From SFTJ01 sp051871515 (lineage in GTDB: Bacteria > Bacteroidota > Bacteroidia > Bacteroidales > Muribaculaceae), in contig JBJECY010000116.1 of NCBI GenBank assembly GCA_051871515.1, positions 1 to 28,766 of the forward strand: a stretch of 28,766 nt of DNA. The letters run 5' to 3'. Positions 21,687-28,766 of the stretch are shown here, in pieces. The position numbers and the translations under genes were made by a program. Positions within the stretch are counted from its first letter, which is position 1; every line of letters starts with the position of its first letter. Below the pieces are notes generated by a model, which had not been told where the DNA came from, searched no databases, and saw only the letters and a program-made list of their open reading frames with translations.

Positions 21687-23165
21687 ATGACAAAGTTACG
21701 TTTTGCAACACTGCTTGTGGCTGTAGCTTGTGTATATGCGGCTCAAGCACAGAAGCAAGTGCCGGGATTGGCATTTGATGCTTCAAAAGGCGTGGCGGGG
21801 TCTGTTACGATGCCTCAAGGTAGGGTCGTGAACTATACTGCTTACACACATTTGTATTATGTAACCGAGGTTGAAGACTCGGTTTACCAGTGTATGAACG
21901 TGTATGTGCCTGATGGTGCCGATGCCCACACGCCCATATTCATGCGCAACTATGTGGGTGGCTACATGGCTGCCAGGGCAAGCGGCGTGAATCCTGATGA
22001 TGCCTCTGGGCGTGCGCTTGCCGAGGGCTATGTGGTGGTCATTGCGGGAGCGCGCGGGCGCAACTCCTCAACCATCGATGCCTCGGGGCAGAAACACTTC
22101 AACGGCCGTTCACCCAATGCCTTGCTCGACTTGAAGGCGGCTGTGCGCTATCTGCGTCATTTCGATGATGTGATGCCGGGCGATGCCGAGTGCATCATCA
22201 CCGACGGCACCAGTGCCGGCGGCGCTATGTCGGCTCTGTTGGGTGCCACCGGCAATCACCCCGACTATGAGCCTATGCTGAAGGCTATGGGTGCCGCTCC
22301 TGAGCGCGACGATGTGTTTGCCTCAGTGTGCTATTGCCCAATCATTGACCTTGAACATGCCGATATGGCTTATGAATGGCTTTATGGCGTGACCAACGGC
22401 GTGACCAGACCGCTCAGCGATGAACAGGCGAGGGTGTCGAAGCTTCTTGCCGCCGACTATGCCAGCTATCTCAACTCGTTGAATCTGCACACCGCTGATG
22501 GCCAACTTCTCACCCCCGAATTGCTGCGTGAACACATCAAGAGTTTGCTCATTGCCAGCGCACAAAAGGCTAAAGATGCCGGTGCCGATATGCCCGACTC
22601 GGTGGGCTTGGTGCTGAGCAATGCCCGCCCGGCAGTGCCCGGTGGTATGAGACCGCAATCGGCTCATTTCATTGGTCGCGGTAGCGACGAGTATGTGGTT
22701 GACCTTGATTTGGACCGTTACCTGAATTATGTGGTAACCACCAAGGCGCTTAAGACGCCTCCGGCATTCGATAGCCAAGGCGTGGCAGGAGCAAGGCCCA
22801 GCGGAGAAAACGAGGAGTTTGGCGACGAGCATGGCAGCAGCGTCAACTACACTCCGTTCTCGTTGCGTTATGCCACCGGCAACAGTCAAGCCACTATTTC
22901 GGCTGAGTTGCAGCATCGGGTGCGACTAATCAACCCAATGTGCTATATCGCCGACGACCAAGCCACCAAGGCGCAACACTGGTGGGTGAGACACGGTGCC
23001 CGTGACCGCGACACTTCATTCCCGGTGCCGGTGTGCTTGGCGCTTAAACTGCAAAATCAAGGGCTTGATGTTGACTTTTTCTTGCCGTGGAACCGCGGAC
23101 ACTCGGGCGACTATGCGCTCAACGAGCTGTTCCAGTGGATAGCCCAAGTCACCGCCCAGCGTTGA
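21687..23165 (+). CDS. Secreted subtype B tannase (tannin acyl hydrolase)
   Basis: A 492-residue alpha/beta hydrolase with a signal peptide (residues 1-22, ending AAQAQ). The ATG at 21687 is used because it gives a clean signal sequence; the upstream in-frame GTG at 21669 lies in the leader hairpin. Family features of subtype B tannases (the Lactobacillus plantarum type) are present: the nucleophile elbow GTSAGG with Ser176, an RHGARDRDTSF segment near 435-444 holding the candidate catalytic Asp, and GHSGDYALNELFQWI with His472. VYVPDGADAHTPIFMRNYVGGY supplies the oxyanion region. Such enzymes release gallic acid from tannin and gallate esters, a plant-polyphenol function of gut bacteria. It stands alone with its own promoter. 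A related esterase specificity cannot be excluded. Confidence 0.83.
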   Translation: MTKLRFATLLVAVACVYAAQAQKQVPGLAFDASKGVAGSVTMPQGRVVNYTAYTHLYYVTEVEDSVYQCMNVYVPDGADAHTPIFMRNYVGGYMAARASGVNPDDASGRALAEGYVVVIAGARGRNSSTIDASGQKHFNGRSPNALLDLKAAVRYLRHFDDVMPGDAECIITDGTSAGGAMSALLGATGNHPDYEPMLKAMGAAPERDDVFASVCYCPIIDLEHADMAYEWLYGVTNGVTRPLSDEQARVSKLLAADYASYLNSLNLHTADGQLLTPELLREHIKSLLIASAQKAKDAGADMPDSVGLVLSNARPAVPGGMRPQSAHFIGRGSDEYVVDLDLDRYLNYVVTTKALKTPPAFDSQGVAGARPSGENEEFGDEHGSSVNYTPFSLRYATGNSQATISAELQHRVRLINPMCYIADDQATKAQHWWVRHGARDRDTSFPVPVCLALKLQNQGLDVDFFLPWNRGHSGDYALNELFQWIAQVTAQR

Positions 23166-23199
23166 AGCCCACAGGGTTGAATACTCTCATCAAATAAAC

Positions 23200-23249
23200 G
23201 CGGTTGCCAGAAAGGATAAACAAACCTTTTTCTCGGCAACCGCTTTAAT
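23200..23249 (+). terminator. Hairpin terminator after the tannase gene
   Basis: GCGGTTGCC (23200-23208) pairs perfectly with GGCAACCGC (23235-23243), with partial inner pairing of AGAAAGG with CCTTTTTCT. It is followed by TTTAATTAT, a poor U-tract, so termination may be incomplete. Confidence 0.55.
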
Positions 23250-23378
23250 TATGCCCTTGATTATGAGGGAGTGGGTGGGTAGCCCTTATTAGTAGCTTCT
23301 TTTTCACCAATTCTCTTGGTAGTTCTCGTTAAACGCCATAACTTAGCGGTTGATTCAAATTTTAGTTACATCACAATT

Positions 23379-23453
23379 ATGAAGACAGTGTTATATGTGT
23401 TGTTAAAACGGTTTGCAGAACATGAGTCGCTGCCCCTGAATGCAATCTCATAG
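23379..23453 (+). pseudogene. Possible remnant of a DJ-1/PfpI-family gene (N-terminus only)
   Basis: An ATG opens 24 codons reading MKTVLYVLLKRFAEHESLPL and then four more residues before a TAG. The first 15 residues resemble the N-termini of Bacteroidota DJ-1/PfpI (type 1 glutamine amidotransferase-like) proteins, which typically run MKxVLxVLLxxFADWE. The reading frame then stops at an inverted repeat and nothing recognisable of the family follows. I infer a 5' relic of a lost gene, but the match is short. Confidence 0.35.
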
Positions 23454-23499
23454 AGATTGCTTCTATTCGTGGATAAAGAAACAAAATTATTATTAGAGT

Positions 23500-23994
23500 A
23501 TGGACTATCAAGAAATTATTGACGGTATCAACGAGGTTATGAACCGCGAAATACCATTGTTGCTCTCACTCACCGAAGAGCAGGTTAGCGTGAAACGAAA
23601 CAATCAAAACCGCACCGTGAAGATGCTTGTGGGGCATCTGATTGATTCGGCATCAAACAATCATCAGCGTATGGTGCGACTGCAATATGCCCCTCGTTGC
23701 GGTCACTCAATGCCCAATACCGAGATGGGGATGCTTGTTTTCCCCGACTACACTCAGGACAACGACCTGTGGATTGCCCTTCAAGACTATCAGAATGAAG
23801 ATTGGCAACAGCTTGTTATGCTGTTGAAGTTATATAATCAGCACATCTGCCATGTAATCCGTTCGGTTGACCGCACAAAGCTCAATAACTATTGGATTGA
23901 CTACGAAGGTTGCCGTGTGACTCTTGATGCAATGATTCGCGGCTACATCAGCCATCTGAATCTGCACTTCGGCCAGATGCACGAACTGCTGTGA
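23500..23994 (+). CDS. DinB-like four-helix-bundle protein
   Basis: A 164-residue, mostly helical protein with features of the DinB/YfiT superfamily. TVKMLVGHLIDSASNNHQRM provides the first helix ligand, His46. The C-terminal RGYISHLNLHFGQMHELL provides His152 and His156, giving the usual three-histidine metal site. The family includes metal-dependent thiol transferases and proteins of unknown role, so I assign no reaction. Its stop is 50 bp from the end of the convergent pgeF gene. No signal peptide or membrane segment, so cytoplasmic. Confidence 0.8.
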   Translation: MDYQEIIDGINEVMNREIPLLLSLTEEQVSVKRNNQNRTVKMLVGHLIDSASNNHQRMVRLQYAPRCGHSMPNTEMGMLVFPDYTQDNDLWIALQDYQNEDWQQLVMLLKLYNQHICHVIRSVDRTKLNNYWIDYEGCRVTLDAMIRGYISHLNLHFGQMHELL

Positions 23995-24044
23995 AAAAAG
24001 GCGTTGTTAGCCCTAAGAATGAGCGCAGTAATGTAGGGGAGTTG

Positions 24045-24845
24045 TTACTTGCGGCGGATAATGCAGGTGAAAGTGCGGCCGGAGTTGATGCCCAGGCGGC
24101 GAGCCGAGAAATAGGTGTTGGGGTTGCAGCGTGTGCAGCGGTTGCTCACTGCAATGTTGCTTGGCGACACGCCGTTTTCCACGAGTGTGGCGAGGTTGGC
24201 TTGTTGTAGCCAGATGTGGGCTTTGCCGGTGGCGGCGTTGCGGTGTACAATCTGCTCAATATCAAATCCGGCTTGCGCAAACTGCTGCACCACTTCATCG
24301 CCCACCTCAAAGCAGTCGCGGCAGATTGATGCACCTATGGCAGCGTGAATGTTTTGCGCTGATGCGCCCATGCTAATCATGGCTTGCACGGTGGCAGCGG
24401 CAATGCGGTTCACCGTACCTTTCCATCCGGCATGTGCAGCAGCGATGATGCCGCTGACGGGGTCGGCAAGCACAATGGGCACACAGTCGGCGGTGTTGAT
24501 GCCTATTGCCACGCCGGGAAGCGTGGTGACAAGCGCATCAATATTGTTTAGCTGTGCCTCTTGTTCGGCTGCGGTGAGGGCGAAAAAGCTGCTGTTGAGG
24601 GTAGCCACATTCACCGAGTGAGTTTGCCGTGGCATAACCAGCTGCGGTGGCTCAATGCCCAGTTTCACGCACAACGCGCGGCGGCATGCCTCAACGTGCT
24701 CCAGACGGTCGCCCGTGTAGTGGCACAGGTTCACTTGGCTGTAAGCATCAGAGGCATGCACCTCGCCTCGCAGGGTGGTGTATGCCTCTATGTTGGTGAG
24801 TGTGCTGTTGAAGTGCAGCGGCTCAATATCAATCTTCATCTTCAT
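24045..24845 (-). CDS. pgeF: Laccase-domain purine nucleoside phosphorylase / polyphenol oxidase family (YfiH)
   Basis: A 266-residue protein of the YfiH/PgeF family, whose members act on purine nucleosides at a zinc site and are also named peptidoglycan editing factor. Conserved pieces are MPRQTHSVNVA, NTADCVPIVLAD and AAAHAGWKGTVNRIA, which supply the His, Cys, His metal ligands, and near the C-terminus SNRCTRCNPNTYFSARR. The start at 24845 is chosen over the open frame to 24920 because the longer version lies almost wholly inside obgE; the ATG two codons further in (24839) is also possible. It overlaps the end of obgE by 17 nt, so translation is probably coupled. The obgE-pgeF order is usual in Bacteroidales. 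Confidence 0.9.
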   Translation of the reverse strand: MKMKIDIEPLHFNSTLTNIEAYTTLRGEVHASDAYSQVNLCHYTGDRLEHVEACRRALCVKLGIEPPQLVMPRQTHSVNVATLNSSFFALTAAEQEAQLNNIDALVTTLPGVAIGINTADCVPIVLADPVSGIIAAAHAGWKGTVNRIAAATVQAMISMGASAQNIHAAIGASICRDCFEVGDEVVQQFAQAGFDIEQIVHRNAATGKAHIWLQQANLATLVENGVSPSNIAVSNRCTRCNPNTYFSARRLGINSGRTFTCIIRRK

Positions 24846-25992
24846 ATTTGTCGGGCCAATACTCGTCGTCCCATTCCAACTCAACGTCATCGTCGTCAAC
24901 AGGCATATCGTCGGTTTCAATCACAAACTCGTCCTCCTCTTTCACGCGGTGGCTGGTGTCGAGGTCGCGGTGAGTGAGCGACTCGGGTATGCGGTTGCGC
25001 TCGTCGTTGATGGTGCGCCACAGCAGGTCTTTCAGTTCGGTGAGCCCCAGTCCTGCCACCGACGAGATGAAGAGGCTCTCAACCGAGTCGGGCACTTCGC
25101 GGCGCATCTCCTCAATCAGCTCATCGTCGAGCATATCGCATTTTGTGATGGCAAGCACGCGTGGTTTGTCAACCAGCTCGGGGTTGAACTTCTCGAGCTC
25201 GTTGCACAGCACCTCATAGTCGTGCTTTATGTCGGTGGTATCGGCAGGAATCATAAACAGCAGCACGGCATTGCGCTCAATGTGGCGCAGGAACCGCAGA
25301 CCCAATCCTTTGCCCTCGTGGGCACCCTCAATGATGCCGGGGATATCGGCCATCACAAACGAGCGCGAATCGCGATAGCTCACAATGCCGAGGTTCGGTT
25401 CAAGGGTGGTGAAGGGGTAGTTGGCAATCTTGGGCTTGGCAGCTGAGATTGACGAGAGTAGGGTTGATTTGCCTGCGTTGGGGAATCCCACAAGACCCAC
25501 ATCGGCAAGCAGTTTCAGCTCCATGATTACCTCGCGTTCTTGGCGCGGTTCGCCGGGCTGGGCATAGCGTGGAGTGCGGTTGGTGGGGCTTTTGAAGTGC
25601 CAGTTGCCCAATCCTCCGCGGCCGCCTTTCAGCAGCACCACCTCTTGGTCGTGGTGGGTGACGTCGCAAATAAACTTGCCCGATTGTGCATCGAAAACTG
25701 CCGTGCCGCAAGGCACCTCAATGATGCGGTCCTCGCCGGCTTTGCCAAAGCTGCGGCACTCGCTGCCCGGCATGCCGTCGGTGGCAAACACATGGCGCTG
25801 ATATTTGAGGTGGAGCAGGGTCCACAGGTTGCGGTTGCCGCGCAGTATCACGCTGCCGCCGTCGCCGCCGTCGCCGCCATCGGGACCGCCCTTGGGCACA
25901 TATTTGGCACGGTGCAGATGCGCCGAGCCGGCACCGCCCTTGCCCGAGCGGCATAATATTTTCACATAGTCAATAAAATTTGATTCTGCCAT
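24829..25992 (-). CDS. obgE: GTPase Obg/CgtA
   Basis: A 387-residue ribosome-associated GTPase needed for 50S maturation and stress control. The start at 25992 (MAESNFIDYVKILCRSGKGG) gives the normal N-terminus; the frame upstream of it is leader sequence. The glycine-rich Obg fold spans about residues 1-160, including KGGPDGGDGGDGGSVIL. The G domain has GFPNAGKST (G1), DIPGIIEGAHEGKGLG (G3) and ITKCD (G4). The last 35 residues are very acidic (DDMPVDDDDVELEWDDEYWPDKYEDED), as in Bacteroidota Obg proteins. It is preceded by a leader of about 195 nt with a terminator-like hairpin about 40 nt before the start codon, an unusual arrangement for an essential gene. Confidence 0.96.
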   Translation of the reverse strand: MAESNFIDYVKILCRSGKGGAGSAHLHRAKYVPKGGPDGGDGGDGGSVILRGNRNLWTLLHLKYQRHVFATDGMPGSECRSFGKAGEDRIIEVPCGTAVFDAQSGKFICDVTHHDQEVVLLKGGRGGLGNWHFKSPTNRTPRYAQPGEPRQEREVIMELKLLADVGLVGFPNAGKSTLLSSISAAKPKIANYPFTTLEPNLGIVSYRDSRSFVMADIPGIIEGAHEGKGLGLRFLRHIERNAVLLFMIPADTTDIKHDYEVLCNELEKFNPELVDKPRVLAITKCDMLDDELIEEMRREVPDSVESLFISSVAGLGLTELKDLLWRTINDERNRIPESLTHRDLDTSHRVKEEDEFVIETDDMPVDDDDVELEWDDEYWPDKYEDED

Positions 25993-26032
25993 AATCTTGA
26001 TTTGAGTTTCTGAGTTGAGGGGTGGAGTAATT

Positions 26033-26066
26033 AAAAAAACTTTCAGCGAAAAACGCTTCGCTGCAA
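26033..26066 (-). terminator. Terminator-like hairpin in the obgE leader (possible attenuator)
   Basis: On the minus strand CAGCGAA (26063-26057) pairs with TTCGCTG (26050-26044) around a 6-nt loop. One G-A mismatch and a CTT/AAG extension lengthen the stem, and seven T follow (A-run at 26033-26039). It lies 40 nt upstream of the obgE ATG and about 125 nt downstream of the promoter. Confidence 0.6.
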
Positions 26067-26191
26067 GTGGTAGCCTATGCATGGGCAACGCCCACATTTG
26101 CAAGCCGGCTTGCTTGGCAAGCTCAGCCCATTTTGCCTGGATGAAATGTTTTGTGCCTGAAGACTATGTTGTTTTTTAATGTTTTCGGCTG

Positions 26192-26222
26192 CAAAGTTAC
26201 TAAAAATAGTCGGCACTGCAAA
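26192..26222 (-). promoter_or_regulatory. Exact sigma-ABfr consensus promoter upstream of obgE
   Basis: On the minus strand TTTG (26222-26219) and TAACTTTG (26199-26192) are separated by exactly 19 bp, matching TTTG-N19-TAnnTTTG at every defined position. Transcription would start near 26188, giving either a leader of about 195 nt for obgE or a short RNA of about 150 nt if it stops at the downstream hairpin. Confidence 0.78.
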
Positions 26223-26405
26223 ATGTTGACAATCACGCCGCCAATGCTTGTTGCCGCCGTGATAGCCACCCGGCAATAAATAACGCCGAGAAGCCACAGA
26301 GCGCGTTGATGCTTACTCTCTTTTTTGACTTCTCGACGTTGCGTTGTGAGGAATGGCTTTGGGTCTATGCCCTTGTCGCATGCGGGGCTATCCCCCTTGC
26401 CTTAA

Positions 26406-28766
26406 TCATTCTTCAATCAAGAACCATGCTGTGCCGCCTGCCTTAACCGAAACGGTCAACGAAAGTTCTTCCTCGCCATTCAGTGCATAGGTTTTCTTTG
26501 TGCCATCTTCGGTTACTACCGTGGCTTTCCCTTTCAATCCGGTGTAATAGAGTGGCAGTTTCATCTCTTTGGTGATATCTCGCTCAGTGGGGTTGAAAAC
26601 AACAACCATTCCTTTGTGGTCAATGAATGGATTGACGTGCATCATGCAATCTAAGTCGCGGCCGCTTGGGCGGTTGACGTGAATAATGTCGGAAGTCAAG
26701 ATGTCGCGGTACTTCTTGAACCATCCAATCCATTTTGCCACCATTTGTTTTGTCTCGGGCGTATCATACAAGCGGTTGCCGCGGATGGTGAGCATGCATC
26801 CGCTTGAAAGGAATTGTATCAGTTGCTGTTCGTAGCGGGCAATGTTGTCACACAATGGCTCCAAGCCCACTCGTGGGTCGTTGGTGTAGAATCCCACCAA
26901 TTGCAGTGTCATCCACCCCATAGTTGGGATTTTGTGCCATGTGCCGTCGTAGATGTATTGTCTGCCCAGCAAAAGCTGCTGTTGTGGGGTGAGGTTGGCG
27001 CTTGCCTCACGGTAACCCATACCGGTGGCACATTGGCCGTTGAGAAAATACCAGTCGGGGATGGGGATGTAGATGTTGCGACGTTGCAACTCGTGCAGCA
27101 CCTCAACTTGCGTTTTCCATTGTTCCCATTGCGAGTCGTAAAGCCCGGTGTGATGCGGGTGTTGAGTTGAGGCGCATGGGTCGCCATGATACGGGCCATC
27201 CATGTTATAGCTTTTGAAACCGGTGCGGTCATAGAACTCCCACATCTTTTGATAGTAGGTGTCCTTCCATTGGCTTGCAATGCAAACGCTTTGTCCAAAA
27301 AGGCTGCCTTGCTTTCCGGTTTCGGGGTGAATGCAATCAACCTCTTTGCCGCGGCCGCGCGAAGCGATTTGCAGCTCATAGCCGCCCATTATTATGCCGC
27401 GTTCTTTGGCATAATCGGCAATTTTGCGCCAGTGCTGAACGTAAGCCGAGTCGAGATTATCGTGGCTCACGCCCGGCCATGCCATGATGTCAAGGCGTTC
27501 AAGCCCCAACTCAGCCATTTGGTCGATAAACGCTTTCAGCTTCGCTTCGTCGTGCGATGTGATGCCGCCGGTAATCAGCGATTCGGTCACTTGTGGAGCC
27601 AGTTTCTTGTAGAATCTGCGATGCCCCAAAGCCTTGCGCTCGCGGTCGTCGCTATCCTGCAACAACTCAAAGGTGATGTATGACTTGAAAGGGCGGTCTT
27701 TGCTCACCATCGTGTAAGGGCCCATCGGCAATTTGCTCACCAGCAGGCAGTGATGCGGGAAATTCAGGAATTTGTCTTCAGCCTGATTGTGGCTTGCCCA
27801 AGTGTTATACTCTTTGTCGGTAATCCATCGAGTGGTTGAGCCACCCACATGGTAAGCCTTGGGAGTGCCGTTATAGTGCATCAATGCACTGCCTTGCATA
27901 TCGGCGTTTGCCAGAGCAAACGAGAAGTCGCTTTCAACGTGCATGCGTTCAACCTGGTCTTGGTTCACCGCCAGCACCTCACATTCCATATCGTTAAGCA
28001 ACATTTGGCGCTCGCCGTTGTTTGTCACCTCAATCCATTTTGCCATAACCGGCAAGCCCTGATAGATTTCGTAGTTCACGCGCACTTCCACGTCTTTCAC
28101 GTCGGGCATCTCGTTGGTGGCAACAAAAGTCATTTCCACGCGCAAGCCTTTGGCGGGCCAATCGGTTGCCACGGCGTTATATTTTGGAGTCCACGGATAG
28201 CGCTTCAAGGGCAATCCGGTTTCCACCTTTTGCAGCGTAAACGCCTGTGACGATGCTTCCATCTGAGGATACCAGCTCTCCAAAAGGTAAGACATCTCGG
28301 GCTGTTCTTTCAAACCGCCCACCTCATACCAGATGCTGTCTAAGCACACGCGAGCCTCGGGCTTCACGGCGCGCAAATATTCGGCACCGTTTGAGAGGTT
28401 TTTATAACCCACACATGCCACGTTATCAGCCACATAGAAAGTTCGTGAAACCAGTCCGTTGCTAAGTTTGAGCATTGCACTCATGCCGTCGTCAAGCGTT
28501 TTCACTTGCAGGCGGCAAGGCTCATCAACTGCCGTAATCAACCAGTCGTTGGGTTGCGGCGCTTCTGTGAAATCGCTCACCACCTCTTTCCCGGTTCCCT
28601 GAGCTTGCAGCCCGGTGATGAGAGCTTTGCGCTCTGCCTTTCGGCTCTCATTCTTTTGCTTTAGAGCCTTGTAGTTCAAAAGGAAATCGGCCTCGGGCTT
28701 AAACTCACCGTTCTTAAAGGTGCTATATCGAATCTCATATACTTCTCCATGAAAATACTCCTTCCC
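26406..28766 (-). CDS. Melibiase-like (alpha-galactosidase-type) glycoside hydrolase, N-terminus outside window
   Basis: The frame stays open to the window edge. The apparent start at 28679 is a TTG inside the gene, and another 29 codons (reading KEYFHGEVYEIRYSTF and so on) precede it, so at least 786 residues belong to this protein. An N-terminal beta-sandwich leads to a (beta/alpha)8-like region: LERLDIMAWPGVSHD, then KERGIIMGGYELQIASRGRG, then FKSYNMDGPYHGDP, where the Asp is the likely nucleophile, then NIYIPIPDWYFLNGQCATGMGYRE. A C-terminal beta-domain (FNPTERDITKEMKLPLYYTGL to GTAWFLIEE) follows. The layout is that of clan GH-D/melibiase-type enzymes, and polysaccharide breakdown fits a gut Bacteroidales. 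The exact GH family and substrate are uncertain. No signal peptide can be judged because the start is missing. Confidence 0.68.
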   Translation of the reverse strand, partial: GKEYFHGEVYEIRYSTFKNGEFKPEADFLLNYKALKQKNESRKAERKALITGLQAQGTGKEVVSDFTEAPQPNDWLITAVDEPCRLQVKTLDDGMSAMLKLSNGLVSRTFYVADNVACVGYKNLSNGAEYLRAVKPEARVCLDSIWYEVGGLKEQPEMSYLLESWYPQMEASSQAFTLQKVETGLPLKRYPWTPKYNAVATDWPAKGLRVEMTFVATNEMPDVKDVEVRVNYEIYQGLPVMAKWIEVTNNGERQMLLNDMECEVLAVNQDQVERMHVESDFSFALANADMQGSALMHYNGTPKAYHVGGSTTRWITDKEYNTWASHNQAEDKFLNFPHHCLLVSKLPMGPYTMVSKDRPFKSYITFELLQDSDDRERKALGHRRFYKKLAPQVTESLITGGITSHDEAKLKAFIDQMAELGLERLDIMAWPGVSHDNLDSAYVQHWRKIADYAKERGIIMGGYELQIASRGRGKEVDCIHPETGKQGSLFGQSVCIASQWKDTYYQKMWEFYDRTGFKSYNMDGPYHGDPCASTQHPHHTGLYDSQWEQWKTQVEVLHELQRRNIYIPIPDWYFLNGQCATGMGYREASANLTPQQQLLLGRQYIYDGTWHKIPTMGWMTLQLVGFYTNDPRVGLEPLCDNIARYEQQLIQFLSSGCMLTIRGNRLYDTPETKQMVAKWIGWFKKYRDILTSDIIHVNRPSGRDLDCMMHVNPFIDHKGMVVVFNPTERDITKEMKLPLYYTGLKGKATVVTEDGTKKTYALNGEEELSLTVSVKAGGTAWFLIEE

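Larger units (their letters stand above)
23166..23499. other. 334-bp intergenic region with a hairpin and a gene remnant
   Basis: Contains the terminator-like hairpin after the tannase gene (23200-23243), a 24-codon remnant resembling the start of a DJ-1/PfpI gene (23379-23453) and an 8-bp inverted repeat (23442-23449 with 23453-23460). No good promoter box was found in front of the DinB-like gene. Confidence 0.55.
25993..26405. other. 413-bp intergenic region holding the structured obgE leader
   Basis: No ORF is convincing. The region contains an exact consensus promoter (minus), a 14-bp perfect palindrome GCAAGCCGGCTTGC (26100-26113), and a terminator-like hairpin on the minus strand (26063-26033). 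The 180 bp beyond the promoter toward the glycosidase gene (26223-26405) show nothing recognisable. Confidence 0.65.

Noticed and set aside
24846..24920. Longer N-terminus of pgeF
   Set aside because: The extension lies inside the obgE acidic tail in another frame and has no family similarity.
28677..28679. TTG as the start of the glycosidase gene
   Set aside because: The frame stays open to the window edge with plausible protein sequence, so the true start lies outside.

Overview
The window looks like a chromosomal segment from a gut-type member of the Bacteroidales; a Muribaculaceae- or Prevotella-like organism would fit, but the sequence alone does not settle the family. Support comes from repeated matches to the Bacteroidota sigma-ABfr promoter (TTTG, about 19-20 bp, TAnnTTTG), from Obg with a long acidic tail followed directly by pgeF, from expanded AAA-like/PD-(D/E)XK proteins, from a head-GIN (DUF2807) protein, and from polysaccharide and polyphenol enzymes (a melibiase-like glycosidase and a subtype B tannase). 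No rRNA, tRNA, CRISPR array or intact insertion sequence was seen.

Layout. 1-3251: two tandem paralogues of an ATPase/PD-(D/E)XK protein, the first cut by the window edge, separated by eight copies of a REP-like palindrome that switch orientation half way. 3648-4559: secreted head-GIN protein with an exact 20-residue repeat, ending at a bidirectional terminator. 4713-11366 (minus): a complete glycine cleavage operon read as lplA-gcvT-gcvH-gcvPA-gcvPB-lpd, starting from a textbook promoter. It makes all four proteins of the system plus a ligase that could lipoylate GcvH. 11489-12141 (minus): a small two-helix membrane protein translationally coupled to a rhodanese lipoprotein.

12272-16488 (plus): PAP2 phosphatase, then a coupled neuC-neuA pair for an activated nonulosonic (sialic-type) acid without neuB nearby, then an M16 peptidase. 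16606-17835 (minus): secreted nucleotide pyrophosphatase/phosphodiesterase-like enzyme. 18148-19518 (plus): pyrH-frr, closed by a strong hairpin and two 80-bp direct repeats. 20151-21419 (plus): an SPFH membrane protein with a small ribbon-helix-helix protein, ended by a terminator. 21687-23165: tannase. 23379-23453: a short remnant resembling the start of a DJ-1/PfpI gene. 23500-23994: DinB-like protein.

24045-25992 (minus): obgE-pgeF, overlapping, behind a long leader that has an exact consensus promoter and a terminator-like hairpin just before the obgE start, so it is either an attenuated leader or a small RNA. 26406-28766 (minus): large glycosidase running off the window edge.

Most of the window is ordinary housekeeping. 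The parts most worth a second look are the obgE leader, the palindrome array between the ATPase/nuclease paralogues, the split-GcvP operon in this lineage, the SPFH/ribbon-helix-helix pair and the neuCA pair lacking neuB.
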